Numbered from the stretch's first letter, positions 1 through 5,831 are shown. The stretch: 5,831 nt of DNA from Lentisphaerota bacterium (GCA_012514865.1 JAAYZO010000346.1:1-5831); one strand, 5' to 3'. Made by a program: numbers and translations. The notes: generated from the letters alone by a model not told the origin.

Positions 1-1070
1 ACGCGGAATGGCGCCTGGTCGAGGGCATGGCGCAGGGCGCTCTCGTAGTCGTCGAGGGCGTAGCGTGCCTCGACGAGGCGTTCGAAGGGGAATCGGCCCT
101 TCTCGCGGTCAAGGAAGTCGACGGCGCGGACGAGGTCGTCCGGGGTGTAGTTGTGCAGGCCCTCGATGCGGAGGAGGCGTCGGATGATGCGTTCGGGGTC
201 GAGGCGCAGGGGCGGTCCGGGGAAGACCGCGCCGACCAGGATGAGTCGGCCGCCGATGCGGAGGCTGTCGAGGGCGGTCTCGGTGGGTCCGGCCTGGCCG
301 GTGAACTCGAGGACGGCATCAGCGCCGCGGCCGTCGGTGAGGTTGCGGGCGAGTTCGGCGAGGCGCCCGGGGTCCTCGTCAGCGCGCAGGACGTGGGTGG
401 CGCCGAACTGCCGGGCGAGGTCGAGGCGTTCCGGGCGCAGGTCGACGGCGACGACCGCGGCGGCGCCGGCGGCAGCGGCCTGGGCGCAGGCCTGCAGGCC
501 GAGCATGCCGGCGCCCTGGATGACGACGGCCGCGCCGGTGCCGACGCCGGCCAGGCGCAGCGCCCCGGCGCTGGTGGCGACGGCGCAGTTGGCCGGACAG
601 GCCACCGCATCGGCGAGACCATCGGGCAGCGGCACCACGGCAGTGCCCGGCACCAGGACGCAGTGCGAGGCGAAGCCGCCGGAGAGCGGCCGGGCGGACG
701 TCAGGCGTTCGTGGCCGTACTTGAACAGCGCCCCGGCCTTCTGCGGCATGCCGTGGGTCGTGAAGAAGTCCTCGACCTGCGGCGCGGCCACCGACCAGGT
801 GACGCGCTGGCCCAGGCGCAGCGCCGCGCCGGTGGCGGCCCGGCCAGGCCCGCCCGGGCCTGCCGCCTCGATGACCCCGACGATCTCGTGGCCGAGGATG
901 GTCGGGAGCGGCGTCGAGCGCTTCCCGGTGAGGGTATGAAGGTCGCTCCCGCAGAGGGTCGACATCGTGATCCGAACCAGGATCTCGCCCGCGCCGAGCG
1001 CCGGCAGCGGCACCGCACGCAGCTCCAGCGGCCGGTCGGTCCCCGCGAAGATCAGCGCCCGCGCCGTCAT
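1..1070 (-). CDS. Zinc-type medium-chain alcohol dehydrogenase, phosphonate-catabolism associated (3' end cut by window)
   Basis: Seen: 356 codons from the ATG at 1070, still open at the window edge. The last residues (APFR, then probably V) resemble the family's C-terminal strand, so only a few residues are probably missing. The N-terminal GroES-like domain has Cys40 in TLCGSDLH and His61-Glu62 in LGHE. With Cys158 or Cys162 (CPANC) these are plausible catalytic-zinc ligands. A Rossmann domain follows, with GAGMLG at 186-191 and Asp210 ending beta-2, which favours NAD(H). KYGHE (117-121) and LHNYTPDDLV near the C-terminus match the clade I know as 'putative phosphonate catabolism associated alcohol dehydrogenase' (TIGR03366, from memory). 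Odd: the structural-zinc lobe around 94-116 has none of its usual cysteines. The start overlaps the phnX stop (ATGA), with GGAG 7 nt upstream, implying translational coupling. Inferred role: interconverting an aldehyde and alcohol linked to PhnX, such as acetaldehyde or phosphonoacetaldehyde. The substrate is not determinable here; a generic sorbitol- or threonine-type dehydrogenase is the alternative. Confidence 0.85.
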   Translation of the reverse strand, partial: MTARALIFAGTDRPLELRAVPLPALGAGEILVRITMSTLCGSDLHTLTGKRSTPLPTILGHEIVGVIEAAGPGGPGRAATGAALRLGQRVTWSVAAPQVEDFFTTHGMPQKAGALFKYGHERLTSARPLSGGFASHCVLVPGTAVVPLPDGLADAVACPANCAVATSAGALRLAGVGTGAAVVIQGAGMLGLQACAQAAAAGAAAVVAVDLRPERLDLARQFGATHVLRADEDPGRLAELARNLTDGRGADAVLEFTGQAGPTETALDSLRIGGRLILVGAVFPGPPLRLDPERIIRRLLRIEGLHNYTPDDLVRAVDFLDREKGRFPFERLVEARYALDDYESALRHALDQAPFR

Positions 1071-1891
1071 GGCCGTTCTCCGCGTGCCAGCCGTGCCTCG
1101 AGATCCGCCAGGATCGCCGGCAGCTCGGCCGCCGCGTCGAGGACCGCATGCGCCCCCGCCTCGGCCAGCGTCGACCGCGCCGTCTGCAGACGCCCGGCGC
1201 GCTCAGCGGCCGGCAGCGCCGCCCAGTCGGATGCCGTCATGCCGATCAGATTGCCGGTCGCCGCCACGCCCACCGACCAGGCGCCGGCATTCAGGCCCTC
1301 CTGGACATCCACCCCGGTGTCGCCGACCTTGACCACCGCCCAGGGCGGATAGACCCCGAGGCGCTGCATGCAGGCAAAGACCATCCACGGCGCCGGCCGG
1401 CCCGCCGGGACTTCGTCGGCGGAGACACTCCCGTCCGGCACGAAGCCCTGCGCCGCGGCAGCACCCAGCACGAGGTCGGTCATGGCACGGTTGTAGCCGG
1501 TGGTGGTGGCCACCGCCACGCCGCGCTCACGCAGCGCCGCCAGGCAGTCGGCGACGCCCGGGATGACGTCAGCGTAGCGCGGCAGGCAGGCCATCTGCAG
1601 GGGGATGAACTCCTCAAAGAGCGCCTCGACGTCGGCCGCGGTCCAGTCGGCACCCCGCACCGCCCGCCACTGCGCCCGCAGGGCCGCCTCGCTGAGCATG
1701 CTGCGGATGTGGTCGCGTTTGTGCTGGCCCATCGGCGCCCGCGCCTGCGCCTCGCTGACCGTGAGGCCATAGCGCGCAAAGAGCTCGACGAAGGCGCCGG
1801 CCGGCGCCCGGCTGCCATAGTCGACCGTGGTCCCGGCCAGGTCGAAGACCACCAGCCGGATCCGCGTGCTGGGTGTGCGTGACGATGCCAT
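1067..1891 (-). CDS. phnX: Phosphonoacetaldehyde hydrolase (phosphonatase)
   Basis: Cytoplasmic HAD-superfamily enzyme that cleaves the C-P bond of phosphonoacetaldehyde to acetaldehyde and phosphate, the last step of 2-aminoethylphosphonate breakdown. Seen: 274 residues, the usual length for the family. The N-terminal motif DLAGTTVDYG (17-26) carries nucleophile Asp17, with Ala19 where ordinary HAD enzymes have the second Asp. The cap domain has MGQHKRDHI with Lys58, the Schiff-base lysine that defines phosphonatases. TTTGY (129-133) follows, then AGRPAPWM with Arg165 replacing the common HAD lysine, then KVGDTGVD with Mg-binding Asp191 and Asp195. DYGSRAP and PRYADVIPGV favour true PhnX over the PhnX-like side family. 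The start at 1891 was chosen because it has GAGGAG 5 nt upstream and gives the family N-terminus; the frame is open back to 2062, but that extension reads as GC-rich noise. The dehydrogenase follows with a 4-bp overlap. No phnW partner lies in this window. Confidence 0.95.
   Translation of the reverse strand: MASSRTPSTRIRLVVFDLAGTTVDYGSRAPAGAFVELFARYGLTVSEAQARAPMGQHKRDHIRSMLSEAALRAQWRAVRGADWTAADVEALFEEFIPLQMACLPRYADVIPGVADCLAALRERGVAVATTTGYNRAMTDLVLGAAAAQGFVPDGSVSADEVPAGRPAPWMVFACMQRLGVYPPWAVVKVGDTGVDVQEGLNAGAWSVGVAATGNLIGMTASDWAALPAAERAGRLQTARSTLAEAGAHAVLDAAAELPAILADLEARLARGERP
1078..1081 (-). promoter_or_regulatory. Ribosome binding site of the dehydrogenase, inside phnX
   Basis: GGAG on the minus strand, 7 nt before the ATG at 1070 and within the last codons of phnX. 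With the ATGA stop/start overlap, it supports coupled translation of the two genes from one transcript. Confidence 0.6.
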
Positions 1892-1896
1892 CAGAT

Positions 1897-1902
1897 CTCC
1901 TC
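1897..1902 (-). promoter_or_regulatory. Ribosome binding site of phnX
   Basis: GAGGAG on the minus strand, 5 nt before the ATG at 1891. It decides the phnX start in favour of 1891 over the in-frame ATG at 2062, which would add 57 residues unlike any PhnX N-terminus. Confidence 0.75.
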
Positions 1903-1965
1903 GGCGCCGGAGCCGCCCGGCGCGCCGCGAGTACCGGCAATCCACGCCGGCCGCGGCCTCGTCAG

Positions 1966-1994
1966 ACCATACCCCCGCACCACCGCCGCGCCAG
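1966..1994 (-). promoter_or_regulatory. Candidate sigma70-type promoter for phnX and the dehydrogenase
   Basis: On the minus strand, CTGGCG (1994-1989), a 17-nt spacer, then TATGGT (1971-1966). The -10 box matches TATAAT at four of six positions; the -35 box is weak, three of six. It would give a leader of about 70 nt before phnX. The case is strengthened by an identical TATGGT box facing the other way at 2046-2051. Prediction only. Confidence 0.35.
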
Positions 1995-2010
1995 CCCCGC
2001 CAGGACAGGC

Positions 2011-2026
2011 GCAAGGGGCCCCTTGC
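2011..2026. promoter_or_regulatory. Perfect 16-bp palindrome, possible operator between divergent promoters
   Basis: GCAAGGGGCCCCTTGC reads identically on both strands. Its right half overlaps the candidate rightward -35 box TTGCCG (2023-2028), and it lies 16 bp upstream of the leftward -35. A dimeric regulator bound here could control both directions. No run of T follows on either strand, and a terminator is not expected between divergent genes, so an operator is the better guess. The binding protein is unknown. Confidence 0.5.
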
Positions 2027-2051
2027 CGCCACACCGGCCGCGGGGTATGGT
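2023..2051 (+). promoter_or_regulatory. Candidate sigma70-type promoter for the GH42-like gene
   Basis: TTGCCG (2023-2028), a 17-nt spacer, then TATGGT (2046-2051). Each hexamer matches the consensus at four of six positions with ideal spacing, unusually good for such GC-rich DNA. Transcription would begin near 2058, placing the 14-bp palindrome, the tandem repeat and the GC hairpin in a leader of about 190 nt. Prediction only. Confidence 0.4.
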
Positions 2052-2060
2052 CGTGGAGGC

Positions 2061-2074
2061 ACCCGGCGCCGGGT
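2061..2074. promoter_or_regulatory. Perfect 14-bp palindrome
   Basis: ACCCGGCGCCGGGT is an exact palindrome just downstream of the predicted rightward start point, where a repressor site would be effective. Its right half is part of one of the GGGTAY motif copies. Short GC palindromes do occur by chance in this base composition. Confidence 0.4.
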
Positions 2075-2100
2075 ACGGGCCGGCGCCGCGAGGCCGCAAG

Positions 2101-2186
2101 TCCGTGCAGGTCCGTGCCCGTCCGTGCAGGTCCGTGCAGGTCCGTGCAGGTCCGTGCAGGTCCGTGCAGGTCCGTGCCCGTCCGTG
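2101..2186. repeat. 10-bp tandem repeat, eight units plus a partial ninth
   Basis: Units run head to tail from 2101. Type A is TCCGTGCAGG and type B is TCCGTGCCCG, differing at two positions. The order is A-B-A-A-A-A-A-B, then a partial unit TCCGTG at 2181-2186. The 26-bp block at 2101-2126 recurs exactly at 2161-2186, 60 bp away. The period is close to one helical turn, so all units face the same side of the DNA. All three frames stay open through the array on the strands examined, but a 10-bp unit would shift the frame with each copy gained or lost, which argues against coding. It lies between the predicted promoter and the start of the GH42-like gene. Confidence 0.95.
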
Positions 2187-2197
2187 TTTCATTCCCA

Positions 2198-2220
2198 CCG
2201 CGGCCGGGTATCGGCCGCGG
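2198..2220. promoter_or_regulatory. GC hairpin in the presumed leader of the GH42-like gene
   Basis: CCGCGGCCG (2198-2206) pairs perfectly with CGGCCGCGG (2212-2220) around a 5-nt loop GGTAT. It ends 16 nt before the ribosome binding site and 29 nt before the start codon. There is no T run after it, so it does not look like an intrinsic terminator. As RNA it could affect leader stability or ribosome access; as DNA it could be a protein-binding site. Confidence 0.55.
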
Positions 2221-2236
2221 GCCGGGCCCTCTGACT

Positions 2237-2242
2237 GGGAGG
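2237..2242 (+). promoter_or_regulatory. Ribosome binding site of the GH42-like gene
   Basis: GGGAGG, 7 nt before the ATG at 2250. An in-frame TGA at 2232-2234 closes the frame just upstream, so 2250 is the first possible ATG, and the protein begins with a signal peptide. The start is well fixed. Confidence 0.8.
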
Positions 2243-2249
2243 CATCGCC

Positions 2250-5200
2250 ATGCTCTGTCGTCTGCTCATGATCGCCGGGCTGCTGGCGGCTCTCGCGGGT
2301 GCCCAGGAGCCGGCCGCGGCGCCGGCGGAGGGCGGGCTGCTCCGCAATCCGGGCTTCGACCTCGATGCCGATGGCGACGGCCTGCCGGACGGCTGGTCGA
2401 CGGCGGCAAACAAGGTCCGCCGCCAGGAGGTCACCTACCTCAGCGGCAACTACGAGATCGTCTCACAGCCCAATCAGTACGTCCTGGCCACGCAGGCGGT
2501 CGAACTCGTGCCCGGCGCCACCTACACCCTGAGCCTGCGTTGCCGCAGCGCCGGCGGCGGCCTGGCCGGGGTGCTCCTCCTGCATGGCGACCCGCAGCCG
2601 CGCCGCGAAATGCCACTCCTCTGGAACCTCGACGCGCCGCCCGAGTATGGCGAGTACGCGCGGACCTTCACCGCGCCGAGCCAGCGCGCCGCGATCTACC
2701 TCTACAACCTCGCCCGCACGCGCGGCACCGTCGCCTACGACCGCGTCACCCTGCGCGAGGACGGACCCGACCGCCTGCTGATCAGCCCGCTGACCTTCGC
2801 ACCGATCGACCGGCCCGAGGGCGACCCGCCCGAGACGGCCCACCTCGACTGGGGCACCCCCCTGGCCGGCGGACCCCTGCGCACCTGCGTACTGCTGCGC
2901 AACCTGCGCTGCCTGAGACAGGTCGTCGAACTCGGCCAGCGCCTCGACCTCGACGAGGATGTCGTCGACACCGGCTTCGATGGCACCCTCTGCACCTCCG
3001 AGACCGGCCACCGCGCCACACGACGCTGGGATGAGTCCTTCTACGAGGTCTTCCTCGTCGCCAGCCGCGTCAAGGGCATCCTCGCCGCCACCCTGCGACA
3101 GCGCGTCGAGGCCGGCGCCGGCCTGGTCATCCTCGAGGGCTTCGGCCGCGCCGCTGACCTCGACCTGGGCGAGGGCTGGACCACGGTCGACGACGGCCAC
3201 GCCCTGCGCCAGGGCATCCCCTGGGAGCTCCTGCCGGAGCGCGATCTGCTCAAGGCGGTCCAGACGCGCGAGCTGGGCCGTGGACGCGTCGTGCGGCTTC
3301 TCTTCGACAACACCGCCGGGCGCGTCTGGGGCGTCATCCCGAGCGCTGTGCCGCCGGAGGCCTACCGGCATCGCCAGTGCGAGTACTGGGAGTGGTGGTA
3401 CGCCCTCGTGGCGCGCAGCCTGACCTGGGCCGCTCAGCGGCCGCTGCCGGCGGCACTCCAGGCGCGCCCGGCCGCAGACAACCGCGTCGCCTTCACTATC
3501 GCCGGGGCACCCGCCGGCAGCCGCGCTGCCGTCGTCCTGCGCAGCGCCCGCGAGCTGCGCTTCGATGGCCCGCCGCACCGCTGGGGGCCACTCGAGGCCC
3601 GCCCCGACGACCGCGGCGAGGTGACTCTCGAGCTCCCCGCCGCGATGCCGGCCGGGCCGGCCATCGCCGACGTCCGCGTCCTCGGCCCCGACGGCGCCGT
3701 GCTGACCTGGGGCAGCCTGGCCATCGACCGGCCGCAGTCGGCGCGACTCCTGAACCTGACCCTGGAACGCGCGGCCTTCGCCCCCGGCGATACCGTCCGC
3801 CTCGCCGCCGCGATCGCGGCCGACCGCCCCGGCCCGGCCCGCCTCGAGACCAGCCTCATCGACGCCTGGGGCCGCGTCGTCGCGCGCACCGCCGCCGACA
3901 CCGCCCTCGCCGCCGGCGAGTCGCGCCTCGACCTGGCCCTCGACCTGCGCCAGCCCCTGACCGTCCACCACAAGGCCATGGTCAGGATCTTCCAGGATGG
4001 CCTCGAGCAGGACAGCCGCTGGCTGCCCCTGCAGGTGCCCGCCGTCGGCCCGGCCATGGCCGCCGAGGACTTCATGGTCATGCCCTGGAGCCCGGGAATG
4101 ACCCACCCCGCCGAGGCTGCGGCCTACAGCGAACGGCTCCGCGAGATCGGCCTCAACGCCGAGTTCGCAGCCAGCCCGGCCCTCATGGGCGAGCGCGCCA
4201 TGCCCGGCGGCGGCTACGTCGGTGGCCTCGGCATGTTCCGCGAGACCCGCTGGCTCGCCGATGGCGTCCGCACGCAGTGCCTCAGTGACCCGGCCGTCCG
4301 CGCCGAGATCCGCCAGAAGACCCGCGACGCCGCCTTGGCCCAGAAAGACCACGGCCTCGTCGCCCTCGGCATCGCCGACGAGGCCTTCCTGGCGTCACGA
4401 CACCAGCGCTGCGAGGTCTGCTTCTCTCCGCACTGCCAGAGCCGCTACCGCGAGTGGCTGCAGGCACGCTACGGCGATCTCGACGGCCTCAACCGCGCCT
4501 GGGACAGCGTCTACACCGCCTGGGACCAGGTCAGCGGCGCGCGCACCGAGGACATCCGCGGCAAGGCCAACCTGGCGCCCTTCGTCGATTTCCGCCAGTT
4601 CATGACCGGGGTCTGGGTCGAGGCCTGCCGCGACGTCGTCGACGCCTGCCATGAGGTCGCACCCGACCTGCCCGTCGGCCATACCAATACCTTCGGCGCC
4701 GACCCCTTCACCGGCAACGACTACTGGCGCCTGGTCACCGAGGCCGGCTTCGGCTGGGGCCAGGAGTACTCCGAGGCCATCAAGGCCTCCGCCCAGAAGG
4801 CCGTCTTCGATATCTGGCAGAGCTTCGTCGAGACCCCGGAAGCCCGCCGCGCCCGGGCCCGCCCCGACGGCACCGCCCCGGCGCCCTTCTTTAACTACGG
4901 CTGGATCGGCTACGACCGCCGCGCCGCCGCGGCGCACTACGAGCCGTGGTGGCTGGCCCTGCACGGCTCCCGCGGCGTAAGCTGGTATGCCACCAACGCG
5001 GTCGACTCCGAACGCGGCGTCTCCTGGGCCCTGATCCACCCCAGCCTGCGCCTGACCGCCTACTCGCAGGCCGCCCGCGACGGCCTCGCCGACCTGCGCC
5101 AGGGCTACGGCAAGCTCCTCATGGAGTACACCCCCGAAGCGCCCCGGGCGGCCCTCCTGTGGTCCTACCCGTCCATGCTCGTCGCCTGGTGCGAGTCCGG

Positions 5201-5831
5201 CACCGACGCTGTCGAACCCGACGAACGCGACGGCACCGACAGCTATGGCACTCAGGCCCGCGCCGGGTTCTTCTTCCGACAGCACCTCGATAACCTCCAG
5301 CTCAGTGCCGCCTACGTCGCACCCGACCAGATCCTCCACGGCAAGGCGCTCGGGCAGTACCCGCTCCTCATCCTGCCCTTCACCATCGCCTTCCCGACGG
5401 CGCTGGTCGAACCCCTGATCGCCTACGTCGAGGCCGGCGGCACCCTCGTCGGTGACCTGCGCTGCCTGCGCACCGACGAGCATGGCCGCCCCACGGCCGA
5501 CAGCGACGCCCTGCAGCGTCTCTTCGGCGTCACACGTGCCGGTCCCGCCACCTACGCGGCGGGGACCGTTCGCGGCCAGGACGCCGCGGCCGGCCTGGAC
5601 CTGCGCGGCCGCACCCTGGCGGTCTACGGCCGCGAGGCCCTCCAGGCCGCCGGCGCCCAGGCCCTCGCCGCCCATGACACCGGCGAACCGGCCGTCCTGG
5701 TGCAGCGCCGCGGTGCCGGCGCCACCGTCTACCTGAACTTCACCCTGCCGGCCTACGACCTCGGCACCCTCGACCTGGTCGAGCAGCTCACCCGCCGCGC
5801 CGGTATCGCCAGGGCGGTCCGCGTCGAGCCC
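2250..5831 (+). CDS. Secreted multidomain GH42-like (beta-galactosidase-type) protein, 3' end cut by window
   Basis: Seen: 1194 codons, open to the window edge. Residues 1-18 form a signal peptide (Arg4, then a Leu/Ala core, likely cleavage AGA|QE), so export is expected. About 30-170 is a carbohydrate-binding-like jelly roll starting NPGFDLDADGDGLPDGW (33-49), whose Asp-rich loop may bind calcium. About 177-400 is glutamine-amidotransferase-like (EAGAGLVILEGFG 287-299; DDGHALRQGIP 314-324). About 402-600 looks like two beta-sandwich segments. About 607-955 is a GH42-like TIM barrel: LGIADEAF with Glu711 as likely acid/base, Cys721, Cys724 and Cys729 resembling the GH42 metal cluster, then REWLQARYGDLDGLNRAWD (734-752). 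About 964-1194 resembles the beta-galactosidase trimerisation domain (PLLILPF 1038-1044; YVEAGGTLVGD 1059-1069). Odd: where GH42 usually has its nucleophile Glu, this protein reads FFNYGWIGYD (880-889). Role inferred: hydrolysis or binding of galactose-type glycans outside the cytoplasm. Substrate unknown. Confidence 0.85.
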   Translation, partial: MLCRLLMIAGLLAALAGAQEPAAAPAEGGLLRNPGFDLDADGDGLPDGWSTAANKVRRQEVTYLSGNYEIVSQPNQYVLATQAVELVPGATYTLSLRCRSAGGGLAGVLLLHGDPQPRREMPLLWNLDAPPEYGEYARTFTAPSQRAAIYLYNLARTRGTVAYDRVTLREDGPDRLLISPLTFAPIDRPEGDPPETAHLDWGTPLAGGPLRTCVLLRNLRCLRQVVELGQRLDLDEDVVDTGFDGTLCTSETGHRATRRWDESFYEVFLVASRVKGILAATLRQRVEAGAGLVILEGFGRAADLDLGEGWTTVDDGHALRQGIPWELLPERDLLKAVQTRELGRGRVVRLLFDNTAGRVWGVIPSAVPPEAYRHRQCEYWEWWYALVARSLTWAAQRPLPAALQARPAADNRVAFTIAGAPAGSRAAVVLRSARELRFDGPPHRWGPLEARPDDRGEVTLELPAAMPAGPAIADVRVLGPDGAVLTWGSLAIDRPQSARLLNLTLERAAFAPGDTVRLAAAIAADRPGPARLETSLIDAWGRVVARTAADTALAAGESRLDLALDLRQPLTVHHKAMVRIFQDGLEQDSRWLPLQVPAVGPAMAAEDFMVMPWSPGMTHPAEAAAYSERLREIGLNAEFAASPALMGERAMPGGGYVGGLGMFRETRWLADGVRTQCLSDPAVRAEIRQKTRDAALAQKDHGLVALGIADEAFLASRHQRCEVCFSPHCQSRYREWLQARYGDLDGLNRAWDSVYTAWDQVSGARTEDIRGKANLAPFVDFRQFMTGVWVEACRDVVDACHEVAPDLPVGHTNTFGADPFTGNDYWRLVTEAGFGWGQEYSEAIKASAQKAVFDIWQSFVETPEARRARARPDGTAPAPFFNYGWIGYDRRAAAAHYEPWWLALHGSRGVSWYATNAVDSERGVSWALIHPSLRLTAYSQAARDGLADLRQGYGKLLMEYTPEAPRAALLWSYPSMLVAWCESGTDAVEPDERDGTDSYGTQARAGFFFRQHLDNLQLSAAYVAPDQILHGKALGQYPLLILPFTIAFPTALVEPLIAYVEAGGTLVGDLRCLRTDEHGRPTADSDALQRLFGVTRAGPATYAAGTVRGQDAAAGLDLRGRTLAVYGREALQAAGAQALAAHDTGEPAVLVQRRGAGATVYLNFTLPAYDLGTLDLVEQLTRRAGIARAVRVEP

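Larger units (their letters stand above)
1965..2052. repeat. Perfect 11-bp inverted repeat framing the divergent promoters
   Basis: GACCATACCCC at 1965-1975 is the exact reverse complement of GGGGTATGGTC at 2042-2052, with 66 bp between the arms. Each arm holds one of the two candidate TATGGT -10 boxes, so the symmetry is that of a divergent promoter pair or of two copies of an operator. The arms are too far apart for an obvious hairpin role. Confidence 0.7.

Noticed and set aside
27..1352. Long plus-strand open frame of 441 codons opposite the dehydrogenase
   Set aside because: It is antisense to a clear dehydrogenase and runs into phnX. Its product is compositionally biased with no recognisable domain; antisense frames stay open because of GC-rich third positions.
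1892..2062. N-terminal extension of phnX to the in-frame ATG at 2062
   Set aside because: The added 57 residues are Arg/Gly/Ala-rich and unlike PhnX, they cross the predicted promoter, and the start at 1891 has a strong ribosome binding site.
2101..2186. CRISPR array
   Set aside because: The units are only 10 bp and adjoin without spacers, so this is a simple tandem repeat.
2198..2220. Intrinsic terminator
   Set aside because: The stem is strong but no T run follows on either strand, and its position between divergent genes and just before a ribosome binding site does not suit a terminator.
1827..2271. Small open frames through the 10-bp repeat encoding repetitive peptides
   Set aside because: All frames through the repeat are open because the unit has no stop codon, none has a good ribosome binding site tied to a recognisable product, and the 10-bp unit is not a multiple of three.
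2463..4352. Minus-strand open frame of 629 codons
   Set aside because: It lies antisense to the GH42-like coding frame, whose domains and signal peptide are convincing. The antisense product is Gly/Ala/Glu-rich with no motif, a shadow of codon bias.
4395..5675. Minus-strand open frame of 426 codons
   Set aside because: Same reason: antisense to the barrel and trimerisation-like domain, low complexity, no domain signature.

Overview
This window is very G+C-rich DNA with a strong preference for G or C at the third codon position, which is why long spurious reading frames open on every strand. It holds two divergent transcription units separated by about 360 bp of structured intergenic DNA. I see no tRNA, rRNA, CRISPR array, insertion sequence or integrase. 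The organism cannot be named from this window. A secreted, very large, multidomain GH42-like protein together with phosphonate catabolism in a high-GC genome would fit a free-living bacterium of the Planctomycetota, Verrucomicrobiota or Armatimonadota type, but that is inference.

Left side, minus strand (1-1891): an overlapping gene pair. The first gene is phnX, phosphonoacetaldehyde hydrolase (1067-1891), with all recognisable catalytic residues. Its stop codon overlaps the start of the second gene by 4 bp (ATGA). The second gene is a zinc-type medium-chain alcohol dehydrogenase of the kind found beside phosphonate genes (1-1070, cut by the window edge only a few residues before its expected end). 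Together they look like part of a phosphonate-catabolism operon running leftward out of the window. No phnW transaminase or transporter is visible.

Middle (1892-2249): a divergent control region. It contains two mirrored promoter-like elements with identical TATGGT -10 boxes, a perfect 16-bp palindrome lying between them, a perfect 14-bp palindrome, a 10-bp tandem repeat (eight units plus a partial one), and a 9-bp GC hairpin just upstream of the rightward gene's ribosome binding site. A GGGTAY-centred motif recurs four times.

Right side, plus strand (2250 to the end): one continuous open frame of 1194 codons with no stop before the window edge. It encodes an exported protein with a signal peptide, a carbohydrate-binding-like domain with an aspartate-rich loop, a glutamine-amidotransferase-like domain, two beta-sandwich segments, a GH42-like TIM barrel, and a second amidotransferase-like domain resembling the beta-galactosidase trimerisation domain. 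The barrel keeps a likely acid/base glutamate, but the usual nucleophile glutamate of GH42 is not obvious. The functional link between the secreted glycosidase-like protein and the phosphonate genes is unknown. Shared intergenic control, or breakdown of phosphonate-decorated glycans, are possibilities rather than conclusions.
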